The translations under genes and the position numbers were made by a program. The notes under the pieces were generated by a model, which worked only from the letters and a program-made list of their open reading frames with translations, was not told the origin of the DNA and searched no databases. A stretch of 64,000 nucleotides of DNA from Gemmatimonadota bacterium (GTDB taxonomy: Bacteria; Gemmatimonadota; Gemmatimonadetes; Gemmatimonadales; Gemmatimonadaceae): positions 1-64,000 of the forward strand of contig PLCA01000016.1 of NCBI GenBank assembly GCA_003134685.1, read 5' to 3'. This document shows, piece by piece, positions 43,914 through 52,110 of this stretch. Numbering within the stretch: position 1 is the stretch's first letter; the number at the start of each line of letters is the position of its first letter.

Positions 43914-46900
43914 ATGACACGCCGGCTCCGTATCGTCATCGCGAGCGCCATCGTCCTGGTGGGGTTCCTGCTGATCGTCTTCCTCAGCTTCATTGGTGTC
44001 ACGCACACCGGCTTCGGCCAGGAACGCGTGCGCCGAATGGTGTCGACGATGCTCGAGGGCAGCGTGAAGGGCAAAGTCTACATCGGCCACATGAGCGGCG
44101 GATTCTTCACCGGCGTGACGATCGACTCGGCGGAGATGAGAGACGACGAGGATTCCGTTTTCTTCGCGTCCGGGCCGATCACTGTTTCGTACGATCCGCG
44201 GGATCTCTTCGACCGCCGGATTCTTCTCAGCCATCTCGAGGCCGACCGTCCGGTAGTTCACCTGCGGCAGCACGAGAACGGCGACTGGAACTGGAGGAGA
44301 ATCTTCCCCGCGAGCGTCGAGAAGCAGAAGAGAAACGAGCGCGGGTTCGGACAGTACATCGTCGTCGACTCGACTGTGATCCGCGACGCCACGGTCACGC
44401 TGACGCTGCCGTGGCATCCGTCCGACACGCTGCGCGGAGCACAGCGCGATAGCGCCCTCAGATTCGAGCTGACGCGCTCCGATCACGAGATACGGCGGAC
44501 GCGCGAAGGACTCGCGCGGACCTGGAGATGGACCCAGGCGCAGGCGAATCTGGGCTTCGCCCGGCTCGCGGATCCCGACACCGTCGGTCGCCTCGTCAGA
44601 ATCAGAAAGGCGAGCTTCACGGAAACCGATCCTCCGTTCAAGTTTCGCAACGTCTCGGGCACGGCGCTCAACCTCGGTGATTCGGTGTTCATCGACAGCG
44701 ATCATTTCGACCTGCCCGGCTCGACCGGGAAGGCGCACGGCAGCGTCGTATGGGGGAGTGATCTTCCGATTCGCTACTATCTGCACATCATCGGCGACTC
44801 GGTGTCTCTGGCCGACGTTGCGTGGGTCTACCCGACGCTGCCCACCACTGGTGGCGGCAAGATGGTGCTCGACATCAGGAGCGAGCGGAACCCGCGTTTT
44901 CTCGACTACATCCTGACGAACATGGATGTGCGCACTACCCGCTCGCGGCTGCTGGGTCAGATGACATTCGGCACCGGCGGGGCGGTGCTCGCGGTCAAGA
45001 ACGTCGATCTCCAGGCGACGCCGGTCGATTTCGATTTGCTCCGTACCCTGAATGGAAAGGCGTTTCCCTACGACTGGCAGGGAAAGATCACCGGCACCGT
45101 GAAGGCGTCGGGCGGTCCGCTCAATCATTTCAAGGTCGAGCAGTCGGCGCTCATCTTCGAGGATGCGCACGTGCCCGGCGCTGTCACCGAAGCGCGCGGC
45201 GAAGGCGAGCTCGACATCCTCTTTCCCGCCTTCACGGCGTTCCACGATTTCAACGTCGACGTCGCGACGCTCGACGTGCGCACGCTCCAGTACCTGAACA
45301 AGTTCTTTCCCAAAATCAAGGGAACGGTATCGGGCACCGCGACGCTCGACTCTTCATGGCTGGACGTACGTTTCAAGAACGCGAATCTCCTGCATCACGA
45401 TGGCAACGAGCCGATCTCGCACGTCACGGGCAACGGCCGCGTGACGTGGGGCGACAAGTATCTCACTTACGATCTCGCGCTCCAGGCGCAGCCGGTGTCT
45501 TTCACCGCACTGACGCACTCGTACCCGCTGCTGCCGCTGCAGGGCAGCTATACTGGCCCCGTGCAGGTTAAGGGCATGTCTCCCAATCTCCTGATCAACA
45601 CGACATTGACGGGGCCGGCGGGGACGTTTGGATACAGCGGATTGGTTGACGCGGATCCTGAAGAGTATGCGGCTCGCGGCCGCGCGACTTCGACCGCGCT
45701 CGATCTGCGAACATTGCTGGAGAACAACGCGCTGCCGCACTCGCAGCTCACTGGCCAGTACGATCTCGATCTGCGGGGCGTAAATCTGGCCTCCCTCACC
45801 GGCAAGGCGGTGGCGTCGATCGAGAAATCGACCCTCGCCGGCTTCCGCGTCGATCCTTCTGTTGCGCGGGCGCACTTCGCCGGGGGAGTCGTGACGGTGG
45901 ATACGCTCGCGCTCAACGCGGCGGGACTCAAGGCTCGAGCGTCCGGCACGTTCGGGCTGACTGGCGCTCACACCGGCTCGCTCAAATTCTCGGCGGTGAT
46001 GGATTCGTTGTCGCGACTTCGGGCGCTGGTGCCGGGGCTGGCGACCACGGCGCAGCTGGACTCGCTGGGGGGCAGCGCCGAGCTGAGCGGGGAGCTGACA
46101 GGAAGCGCCGATCATCTCTCGCTCAACGGAATCGTTCACGCGAACGACGTGCAGCTCGGCACGCGCAGTGTCCGGAGCGTGCGCGGAACCATTCTCCTCG
46201 CCGACGTCACCAAACAGCCGAGCGGATCGCTGATATTCGGCGCTGACACCGTCGCGCTGGGGCCGGTCGGCTTCAACAGCATCAGAGCTTCAGTGGCGCT
46301 CGCCTCGCCGACTTCGGGCCATTTCAGCGCATCAATGTTGAGCCAGAGCGGCGTGCAGACGGACCTGGCGGGAAATCTCACGCGCAGCAAGGACACGACC
46401 GTTCTGAGACTCGACAGTGCGGCGGTGCTGGTCGATACGGACAACCGCTATCGCCTTCAGGCACCGAGCCGCGTCGTTTTCTCGAAGGGTTTCCTCACGC
46501 TCGACTCGCTCATCCTTCAGCACAGCAGCAAGGCGAGGCTGATCGTCGAGAACGTGCAGCTGAAAGGCGACTCCATCAGGGGGCACGTCCGCACCGACAG
46601 CGTCGACATGCGGCTCTTCCGCGCGTTCGTGCCGGGACTGGTAGATGCCCGCGGAGCAATTGTGGGAGATGTCGAAATTCGGGGGGACATCAAGCAGCCG
46701 AGGCTGTTCGGTCAGATCTCTCTGGCCGACGGCACGGCGGCGTTCTCCAACATTGGGACGCGCTTCATTCACATCCGGGCGGACATTGCGCTGTCGGGTG
46801 ACACCGTCCACGTCAAGCAACTGTCCGCGGAGACGAACGCGGACCGACGCGGGGTGTTGAACGTCGAAGGCACGATCAGCTTCGAGCACTACGACAACCC

Positions 46901-48068
46901 GTCGTTCTCGCTCGTCGCGAACGCATCGAACTTCCATTCGATCGACAAGCCGGGGCTGGCCGCGCTCGACATCTCGACGGGGTCGCCGGTGACGCTGACG
47001 GGATCGACGCAGGATGCGGTGATGCGCGGCACGATCCGCGTCGAGCGCGGAACCATCTACATCCCCGACGTCGTGAAGAAGAGGATCATCGATCTCAACG
47101 ATCCCGAGTTCCTGGACATGGTCGATACGCTGCTCGCGGCAAACCGGCAGGTGATGCCGCGCGCTCCGAAAGCGGTGGCGCGAAACCTGAGACTCGAGAA
47201 CGTCGCGGTGGACATCGGACCAGATGTCTGGCTGCGGTCGTCCGAGGCGAACGTCAAGCTCGGTGGCTCGCTCAACGTGACGCTTGCTCCGCCGACGCCG
47301 AGCGACCCGCCACGCCTGGCTCTCGACGGAACGTTGAGCGCCGACAAGGGAACCTACAGGCTCAATCTCGTCGATCCGTTCATACAGCCGACCTTCGACG
47401 TGCAGAGCGGAACACTGCGCTTTTTCGGAACCCCGGATTTGAATCCGGCGCTGGACATCAAGGCGATACACACTGTGCGTCAACCGCAGAAGAGCGTCAA
47501 CGGGCGGGACGTCAGGGTGGAGGTAGACATTACAGGAACCCTCGCGCAGCCCCACCTCGCCCTCACAAACCCCGATAACCTTCCGCTCTCTGAGAGCGAC
47601 TTACTCAGCTATCTGGTGACGGGTGAGCCCGCCGTCGGACTCGACAATACCAGCAACCAAGTAGCGAGCCTCGGCGTGCGCACGTTTGCGAACATCTTCA
47701 CCAATGCACTTCCGAAAAACCTGCTCGACATCCTCGAGCTGCAGACAGCGACGCCGGGCGCCGACCCCACACTGACTGCGAACAATGCATCGTACTACAG
47801 CAGTCTGCTCAACACCCGGGCGGTACTCGGGAAGCAGCTGGGCAGCAGGTGGTTCCTCGGGTTGAGTACAGGACTCTGTCCGAGCGCGTTCAAGGAGAAT
47901 CTTGGCCTTCAGCTGGAGTACAGAATCAGCTCCGCACTGAGCGCGCAGGCAGCAATCGAGCCGGGCTCCAGCAATACGGGCTGCGGCAAAACCACGACTC
48001 CGAACATCCAGCTAACCCAGACTCCGTCGCAGCTGGGGTTCGACCTTTTTCGGAACTGGCGTTTCTAA
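43914..48068 (+). CDS. TamB-like AsmA-family translocation/assembly protein
   Basis: A 1384-residue protein. N-terminal membrane anchor (IVIASAIVLVGFLLIVFLSFIG) is followed by an AsmA-like opening (FGQERVRRMVSTMLEGSVKGKVYIGHMSGG). A very long repetitive beta-groove region carries many short NxxG/GxF-type turns. The C-terminal DUF490/TamB domain is recognisable from SRIERGTIYIPD-like VERGTIYIPDVVKKRIID, LSADKGTYRL, NLPLSESDLLSYLVTGEPAVG and LQLEYRISSALSAQAAIEPG. TamB bridges the inner and outer membranes, probably as a phospholipid conduit. It lies 6 bp after the TamA/BamA-like gene, so they act as a pair. Confidence 0.9.
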   Translation: MTRRLRIVIASAIVLVGFLLIVFLSFIGVTHTGFGQERVRRMVSTMLEGSVKGKVYIGHMSGGFFTGVTIDSAEMRDDEDSVFFASGPITVSYDPRDLFDRRILLSHLEADRPVVHLRQHENGDWNWRRIFPASVEKQKRNERGFGQYIVVDSTVIRDATVTLTLPWHPSDTLRGAQRDSALRFELTRSDHEIRRTREGLARTWRWTQAQANLGFARLADPDTVGRLVRIRKASFTETDPPFKFRNVSGTALNLGDSVFIDSDHFDLPGSTGKAHGSVVWGSDLPIRYYLHIIGDSVSLADVAWVYPTLPTTGGGKMVLDIRSERNPRFLDYILTNMDVRTTRSRLLGQMTFGTGGAVLAVKNVDLQATPVDFDLLRTLNGKAFPYDWQGKITGTVKASGGPLNHFKVEQSALIFEDAHVPGAVTEARGEGELDILFPAFTAFHDFNVDVATLDVRTLQYLNKFFPKIKGTVSGTATLDSSWLDVRFKNANLLHHDGNEPISHVTGNGRVTWGDKYLTYDLALQAQPVSFTALTHSYPLLPLQGSYTGPVQVKGMSPNLLINTTLTGPAGTFGYSGLVDADPEEYAARGRATSTALDLRTLLENNALPHSQLTGQYDLDLRGVNLASLTGKAVASIEKSTLAGFRVDPSVARAHFAGGVVTVDTLALNAAGLKARASGTFGLTGAHTGSLKFSAVMDSLSRLRALVPGLATTAQLDSLGGSAELSGELTGSADHLSLNGIVHANDVQLGTRSVRSVRGTILLADVTKQPSGSLIFGADTVALGPVGFNSIRASVALASPTSGHFSASMLSQSGVQTDLAGNLTRSKDTTVLRLDSAAVLVDTDNRYRLQAPSRVVFSKGFLTLDSLILQHSSKARLIVENVQLKGDSIRGHVRTDSVDMRLFRAFVPGLVDARGAIVGDVEIRGDIKQPRLFGQISLADGTAAFSNIGTRFIHIRADIALSGDTVHVKQLSAETNADRRGVLNVEGTISFEHYDNPSFSLVANASNFHSIDKPGLAALDISTGSPVTLTGSTQDAVMRGTIRVERGTIYIPDVVKKRIIDLNDPEFLDMVDTLLAANRQVMPRAPKAVARNLRLENVAVDIGPDVWLRSSEANVKLGGSLNVTLAPPTPSDPPRLALDGTLSADKGTYRLNLVDPFIQPTFDVQSGTLRFFGTPDLNPALDIKAIHTVRQPQKSVNGRDVRVEVDITGTLAQPHLALTNPDNLPLSESDLLSYLVTGEPAVGLDNTSNQVASLGVRTFANIFTNALPKNLLDILELQTATPGADPTLTANNASYYSSLLNTRAVLGKQLGSRWFLGLSTGLCPSAFKENLGLQLEYRISSALSAQAAIEPGSSNTGCGKTTTPNIQLTQTPSQLGFDLFRNWRF

Positions 48069-48132
48069 ACCATTACTGAGTCGTCACTTAACGGATTTAC
48101 GATAGCTACATTCAGTTTAGGCTGACAACCGA

Positions 48133-48351
48133 ATGGCGAAGAATCTCCGCGAAAAAGACGTGATGATGTGCCGCTCCTGTGGAAACGAGGAGCGCGCGTC
48201 CGAAGGCTACCCGTGCTCGGATTGCGGGACCTTCGTCTGCATCATCTGCAACTTCCGCGGAGTCACGCTCTGCAAGTCATGCCGCGCGAAACGACCGGAG
48301 CCACCGCTGACGCCGATCAATTCGACCAAGATCGACTGGCCCGAGCATTGA
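48133..48351 (+). CDS. Small eight-cysteine zinc-binding protein
   Basis: A 72-residue protein with four CxxC pairs: Cys13/16, Cys28/31, Cys36/39 and Cys47/50 (CRSCGNEE, CSDCGTFVCIIC, CKSC). This suggests two zinc sites, arranged like a cross-brace or double zinc ribbon. The rest is charged at the N-terminus and Pro-rich at the C-terminus. No homology recognised. Its stop overlaps the likely TTG start of the NlpC/P60 gene by 3 bases. Confidence 0.65.
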   Translation: MAKNLREKDVMMCRSCGNEERASEGYPCSDCGTFVCIICNFRGVTLCKSCRAKRPEPPLTPINSTKIDWPEH

Positions 48352-49127
48352 CCGAGAGCGTGACCGCCGTCGCGGCGATCGCGCCGATGTTGTGCGAGCC
48401 CGATGTAAAAACGACCCAGGTATCACAGCTGCTGCACGGCCACATCGCACAGGTCGTGGAACGGAACGGGCTCTGGCTTCATGTGAAAGGCGCCGACGCG
48501 TACGCCGGATGGATTCATCAGGGCTACGTCGTCACGATGCCAATGGCGCTTCCCTCATTGCTGGATACGGGGTGGAATGATCCGCGCCCGCTCTCACTCA
48601 ACTGCACCGTTCGCGACGAGCACGGAGCCACGCGCAAGCTCCCGCTGGGCGCGCTCGTCACCGAGGGCCAGGAGCGATTCGCCGGACTGGCGATGACCCT
48701 CGAGGAGCGGCGGAAAGCGTTTCCACCGGCGGCCGACTCCATCACCGCGTCGGCGATGACTTTCTTCGAGGGCACGTCGTACGAGTGGGGAGGCCTGACG
48801 CCCTGGGGCTGCGACTGCTCCGGGCTGGTATCCAGCTCGTTTCACCTGCATGGCGTCAACGTTCCCCGCGACGCGTGGATGCAGGCGGCGACCGGCGAGC
48901 TGGTCGAGTCGCTGCGAGATCTTCGTCCTGCGGATCTCCTTTTTTTCTCCGACGAGCCCGACGGGAAGGTCACGCACGTGGCGATATCGCTGGGCGGGAT
49001 GAGAGTCGTTCATCTCGCGCTCGGGCGAGGGGGCTACGCCATCGATGATTTAGCCAGCGGAGGCGAGTACACGGATCTGCTGCTCAAGAGATTTCGTTTT
49101 GGGCGTAGAATCTTGAAGGAGAACTAA
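48348..49127 (+). CDS. NlpC/P60 cysteine peptidase with SH3-like domain
   Basis: A 259-residue protein with an SH3-like module (PMLCEPDVKTTQVSQLLHG ... LWLHVKG, residues about 15-70). A C-terminal NlpC/P60 domain has GTSYEWGGLTPWGCDCSGLV with the catalytic Cys, and KVTHVAISLG with the His. These enzymes usually hydrolyse gamma-D-Glu-DAP bonds in murein peptides. The likely start is TTG 48348, overlapping the upstream stop as TTGA; an ATG at 48279 in the same frame would overlap 73 bp of the Cys-rich gene. No signal peptide in the short form, so cytoplasmic. It could process recycled murein peptides. Confidence 0.78.
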   Translation: MTESVTAVAAIAPMLCEPDVKTTQVSQLLHGHIAQVVERNGLWLHVKGADAYAGWIHQGYVVTMPMALPSLLDTGWNDPRPLSLNCTVRDEHGATRKLPLGALVTEGQERFAGLAMTLEERRKAFPPAADSITASAMTFFEGTSYEWGGLTPWGCDCSGLVSSSFHLHGVNVPRDAWMQAATGELVESLRDLRPADLLFFSDEPDGKVTHVAISLGGMRVVHLALGRGGYAIDDLASGGEYTDLLLKRFRFGRRILKEN

Positions 49128-49155
49128 GGGCGCGGCAGCAGTCTTTAGGTTCTTC

Positions 49156-49590
49156 TTAGCTGACCATTCCGTTGGGCGCGCCGGCCACCATCGGCGATTG
49201 AACGGGCCCGTTGACAAACAGGCGCGCAGTCGCTGTGGGGAGGTCGTCGAGCGTAACCTGCATCGTGTATTGACCCACCATGTTGAGCGGAAGATCCACC
49301 ACCGCGATGATCGGCAGATCGACCTCGAACACGGGGTTCGGCGCGGGCGCGACGTTCATCTCGCCGGTCGAGGACCAGAGCTCTTCGTCGAGCGGGCTCA
49401 GCCAGCGGAAGCCGAGCTTGTGCGAGCCGACATCGACGCCACTGGCTTTGAGCCGGACGATGAAGTGAGTGCGCGGATGGATCGTCGGCAGCCCCGCTAC
49501 CTGAACTGCATCGAAGACTCCCAGCACATTCAGTTTTCCTTCCTGTGACAGGTTGGCGGCGTCGGCGAAAATGGCGAACGAGATGTGCAT
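49156..49590 (-). CDS. DUF6941 family protein
   Basis: A 144-residue protein of the DUF6941 family, recognised from MHISFAIFADAANLSQEGKLNVLGVFD, SVDVGSHKLGFRWLSPL-like repeats and VGQYTMQVTLDDLPTATARLFV. No membrane or signal segments. Function unknown; the beta-rich sequence suggests a small sandwich. Convergent with the NlpC/P60 gene and divergent from the EamA transporter gene. Confidence 0.72.
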   Translation of the reverse strand: MHISFAIFADAANLSQEGKLNVLGVFDAVQVAGLPTIHPRTHFIVRLKASGVDVGSHKLGFRWLSPLDEELWSSTGEMNVAPAPNPVFEVDLPIIAVVDLPLNMVGQYTMQVTLDDLPTATARLFVNGPVQSPMVAGAPNGMVS

Positions 49591-49636
49591 GAAAGCAAAG
49601 TAGCCGCGGCACGCCTTGCCCGGCTAGCTTTCGGCA

Positions 49637-50554
49637 ATGACTGAATCAGTTGCGCCATCTCCGGCCGTCGGCGACTCGGCCGCGCATCACTCGTTCGGGC
49701 TGACGGATCTTCTCCTGCTCACGATGGCGGTGATCTGGGGAGTCAATTTCGTCGTCGTGAAGTACGCAACGCACATCTTCAACCCGGTGGCCTTTACCGG
49801 ACTTCGCGTCGGAACCGCGGCGGCATTTCTCGTGGCGTTCGCCTACGCTCGCGGCGGCTTCGCGCTTTCGCGCCGTGATGTGGTTCGGCTCCTTCTTCTC
49901 GGCGTGCTCGGCAACGGCCTGTACCAGCTCTTCTTCGTTCACGGAGTCGCGCGCACCCGTGCCGGGAACGCGTCTCTCATCGTTGGTGCCGCGCCGGCGT
50001 TCATCGCGCTCGCGGCGAGGGTTCGTGGCATGGAGCGCGTGAAGCGGATGACGCTCGTCGGCATCGCTCTCTCGATGATCGGTGTCGCCCTCGTGATCGT
50101 TGGAAGCGGCACATTGTCGAATGGCCAGACGACTCTCCTCGGATCAGTCCTTGTCTTCCTTGGAGTTCTGTGCTGGTCCGCCTATACGATCATGTTGCAG
50201 CCATACACGAAACGGATCGACGTGATCCAGCTCTCGGCCATCACGCTGGTCGGTGGCGCGGTGCCGTTGATCATCGCGTCGACGCCCGCGCTGGTCGCCA
50301 CTGACTGGTCCAGCATCGGAGCCGGCGGTTGGCTCGCGCTTTTCTACTCGAGCGTGATCTCGATGGGCGTCGCGTATTTCTTCTGGTATCGCGGCCTGCG
50401 GGTGCTCGGGCCTACTCGCACCGCCGTGTACTCGAACCTGCAACCGATCGTCGCCCTTCTGGCTGCGTGGGCGTTGCTCGGTGAAGTCCCGACGATCTTC
50501 CAGGGCCTGGGCGCGGTGACGATCATCGCCGGCGTATTCCTTACCAGAACATGA
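49637..50554 (+). CDS. EamA-family drug/metabolite transporter
   Basis: A 305-residue, ten-helix DMT/EamA transporter made of two EamA repeats. First repeat: MAVIWGVNFVVVKYATHIFNPVAFTGLR near residues 28-55 and QLFFVHGVARTRAGNASLI. Second: GVLCWSAYTIMLQPYTKRI and SVISMGVAYFFWYRGLRVLG. An exporter of small metabolites is expected; substrate unknown. The following HAD gene overlaps by 4 bp and the CYTH gene continues the operon. Confidence 0.88.
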   Translation: MTESVAPSPAVGDSAAHHSFGLTDLLLLTMAVIWGVNFVVVKYATHIFNPVAFTGLRVGTAAAFLVAFAYARGGFALSRRDVVRLLLLGVLGNGLYQLFFVHGVARTRAGNASLIVGAAPAFIALAARVRGMERVKRMTLVGIALSMIGVALVIVGSGTLSNGQTTLLGSVLVFLGVLCWSAYTIMLQPYTKRIDVIQLSAITLVGGAVPLIIASTPALVATDWSSIGAGGWLALFYSSVISMGVAYFFWYRGLRVLGPTRTAVYSNLQPIVALLAAWALLGEVPTIFQGLGAVTIIAGVFLTRT

Positions 50555-51243
50555 GGCTCGTTCTCTTCGACATTGACGGCACGCTCCTCAATTCGGAAGG
50601 GCTCGGGCGCGCATCGATGCGGCTGGCGCTGGGATCGATCTTCGGGTCGCCCGGAAATCCCGCGTATCGGTACGACGGAAAGACCGACAAGCAGATCGTG
50701 CGCGACGTCATGCGACTCGAGGGTCACTCCGATGAGCACATCGATTCGCGGATGGAGAAGCTGATCGAGATTTACCTCGAAGGGCTTCGCGACGGAGTGA
50801 AGAGCGGAAAGTTCAACGTTCGTCCCCTCGACGGCGTCGTCGAGCTGCTCGATGCGCTCGAGCCGCGCGAAGATGTCGTGCTCGGGCTGCTGACCGGGAA
50901 TGTCGAAACCGGCGCGCGTACCAAGCTGAGGGCGGCCGGGATCGACCCGGATCGTTTTCGAGTCAACGCGTTCGGCTCGGATCACGAGCACCGTCCGGAG
51001 CTTCCGGCGGTCGCGCAAAGGAGGGCGAGCGAGCTGCTCGGGCTCGAAATCGCGGGGGGGCGTATGGTCGTCATCGGAGACACTCCCGCGGACATCGCGT
51101 GCGGGCGATCGCTGGGCGCGAAGGCGATCGGCGTCGCCAGCGGCCACTACACGGTCGAGCAGCTACTGGAGCACGATCCATACGCCGTTTTTCCGTCGCT
51201 GAAAAACACGCAACAGGTGCTCGAGAAGATCGTCAATGCGTGA
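50551..51243 (+). CDS. HAD-family hydrolase (phosphoglycolate phosphatase-like)
   Basis: A 230-residue haloacid dehalogenase-type phosphatase. Motif I FDIDGTLLNSEG, motif II LLTGN, and motif III/IV VVIGDTPADIACGRSLGAKAIGVASG are all intact. The class fits Gph-like phosphatases with a helical cap, but substrate is uncertain; phosphoglycolate is plausible since glycolate oxidase is encoded elsewhere in the window. Operon: EamA-HAD-CYTH. Confidence 0.85.
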   Translation: MRLVLFDIDGTLLNSEGLGRASMRLALGSIFGSPGNPAYRYDGKTDKQIVRDVMRLEGHSDEHIDSRMEKLIEIYLEGLRDGVKSGKFNVRPLDGVVELLDALEPREDVVLGLLTGNVETGARTKLRAAGIDPDRFRVNAFGSDHEHRPELPAVAQRRASELLGLEIAGGRMVVIGDTPADIACGRSLGAKAIGVASGHYTVEQLLEHDPYAVFPSLKNTQQVLEKIVNA

Positions 51244-51829
51244 GGTCGAGCTCAAAGCGGTCGTCGACGATCTCGCAAAGCGGCGCAGGACGATCGAGGC
51301 GGCGGGGGGAGTGCTGTCGTTCGAGGGAAAGACCTCCGACCGGCGCTACGACTTTGCGTCGGGCGAACTGTCGGGACGCGACGAAGTGCTGAGAACGCGG
51401 CGCTACCAGAGCAGCGCGTCGACGAGGACGTACCTCGATTGGAAGGGTCCGACCGAGAAGAAGGGCGCATACAAGGTCCGCGAAGAGATCACCGCACCGG
51501 TCGAGGATTTCGACTCGCTCGAGAAGATACTGGAAAGACTCGGACTGACGCTCAGGTGGGAGATCGACCGCGAAATCGCCCAGTACCAGCTTGCCGGCGC
51601 GATCATTCGCTTCGAGACCTACCCGCGCATGGACGTGCTGGTCGAGGTGGAGGGCGAGCCGGCCGCCATCGAGGCGGCGATCGAAGCCGTCGGGTTGCCG
51701 CGCGGGACGTTCACGAGCGAGAGACTGCCGGACTTCGTCAAAAAGTTCGAACACAGGACCGGCGTCCGTGCGGCTATGAGCGATAGGGAGATGAAGGGGC
51801 ATTACGGGTTAAGGGATACTGCGAACTGA
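51236..51829 (+). CDS. CYTH-domain protein (class IV adenylate cyclase/CyaB-like)
   Basis: A 197-residue CYTH triphosphate-tunnel protein. The ExExK signature is EVELK at the N-terminus. Other elements: KTSDRRYDFASGELSGRDEVLR, LDWKGPTEKKGAYKVREEI and FETYPRMDVLVEVEGEP. Family members are adenylate cyclases, thiamine triphosphatases or polyphosphatases; activity cannot be assigned. It overlaps the HAD gene by 8 bp. The stop codon and last codon (AACTGA) are the opening bases of repeat element C. Confidence 0.82.
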   Translation: MREVELKAVVDDLAKRRRTIEAAGGVLSFEGKTSDRRYDFASGELSGRDEVLRTRRYQSSASTRTYLDWKGPTEKKGAYKVREEITAPVEDFDSLEKILERLGLTLRWEIDREIAQYQLAGAIIRFETYPRMDVLVEVEGEPAAIEAAIEAVGLPRGTFTSERLPDFVKKFEHRTGVRAAMSDREMKGHYGLRDTAN

Positions 51830-52036
51830 ACGGGATCCGAGATCTCAACTGCAAACTGAACGGGATCCGAGATCTCAGAGGCATAGATCTCAGTAGGTTG
51901 TCACCGCGCTCTGACCGTATTCCGCGCGTATCCGAGTACAACCGACCGCCTGTGCCATAGCGCCACTCAGATACGTCGCAGCGTAGTTACTAAAACCGGG
52001 GATCTACGCTTCTGAGATCTCGGATCACGTTCTGTT
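51824..52036. repeat. Palindromic intergenic repeat element, copy C
   Basis: Two direct arms, AACTGAACGGGATCCGAGATC (start 51824, and again near 51854), are followed by a core and a closing inverted arm, CTGAGATCTCGGATCACGTTC (52012-52032). The core is the reverse complement of copy A at 6141-6290 with about nine in ten bases alike. The whole gap between the CYTH and FTR1 genes (281 bp) holds nothing else recognised apart from about 75 bp before ATG 52111. Confidence 0.85.
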
Positions 52037-52110
52037 GGCGGTTAAATAGATGTCGGCGCTTGCGAGCCAACGATTGCTTCCAGTACGAATCCGGATAGAT
52101 TCACTCGGCA

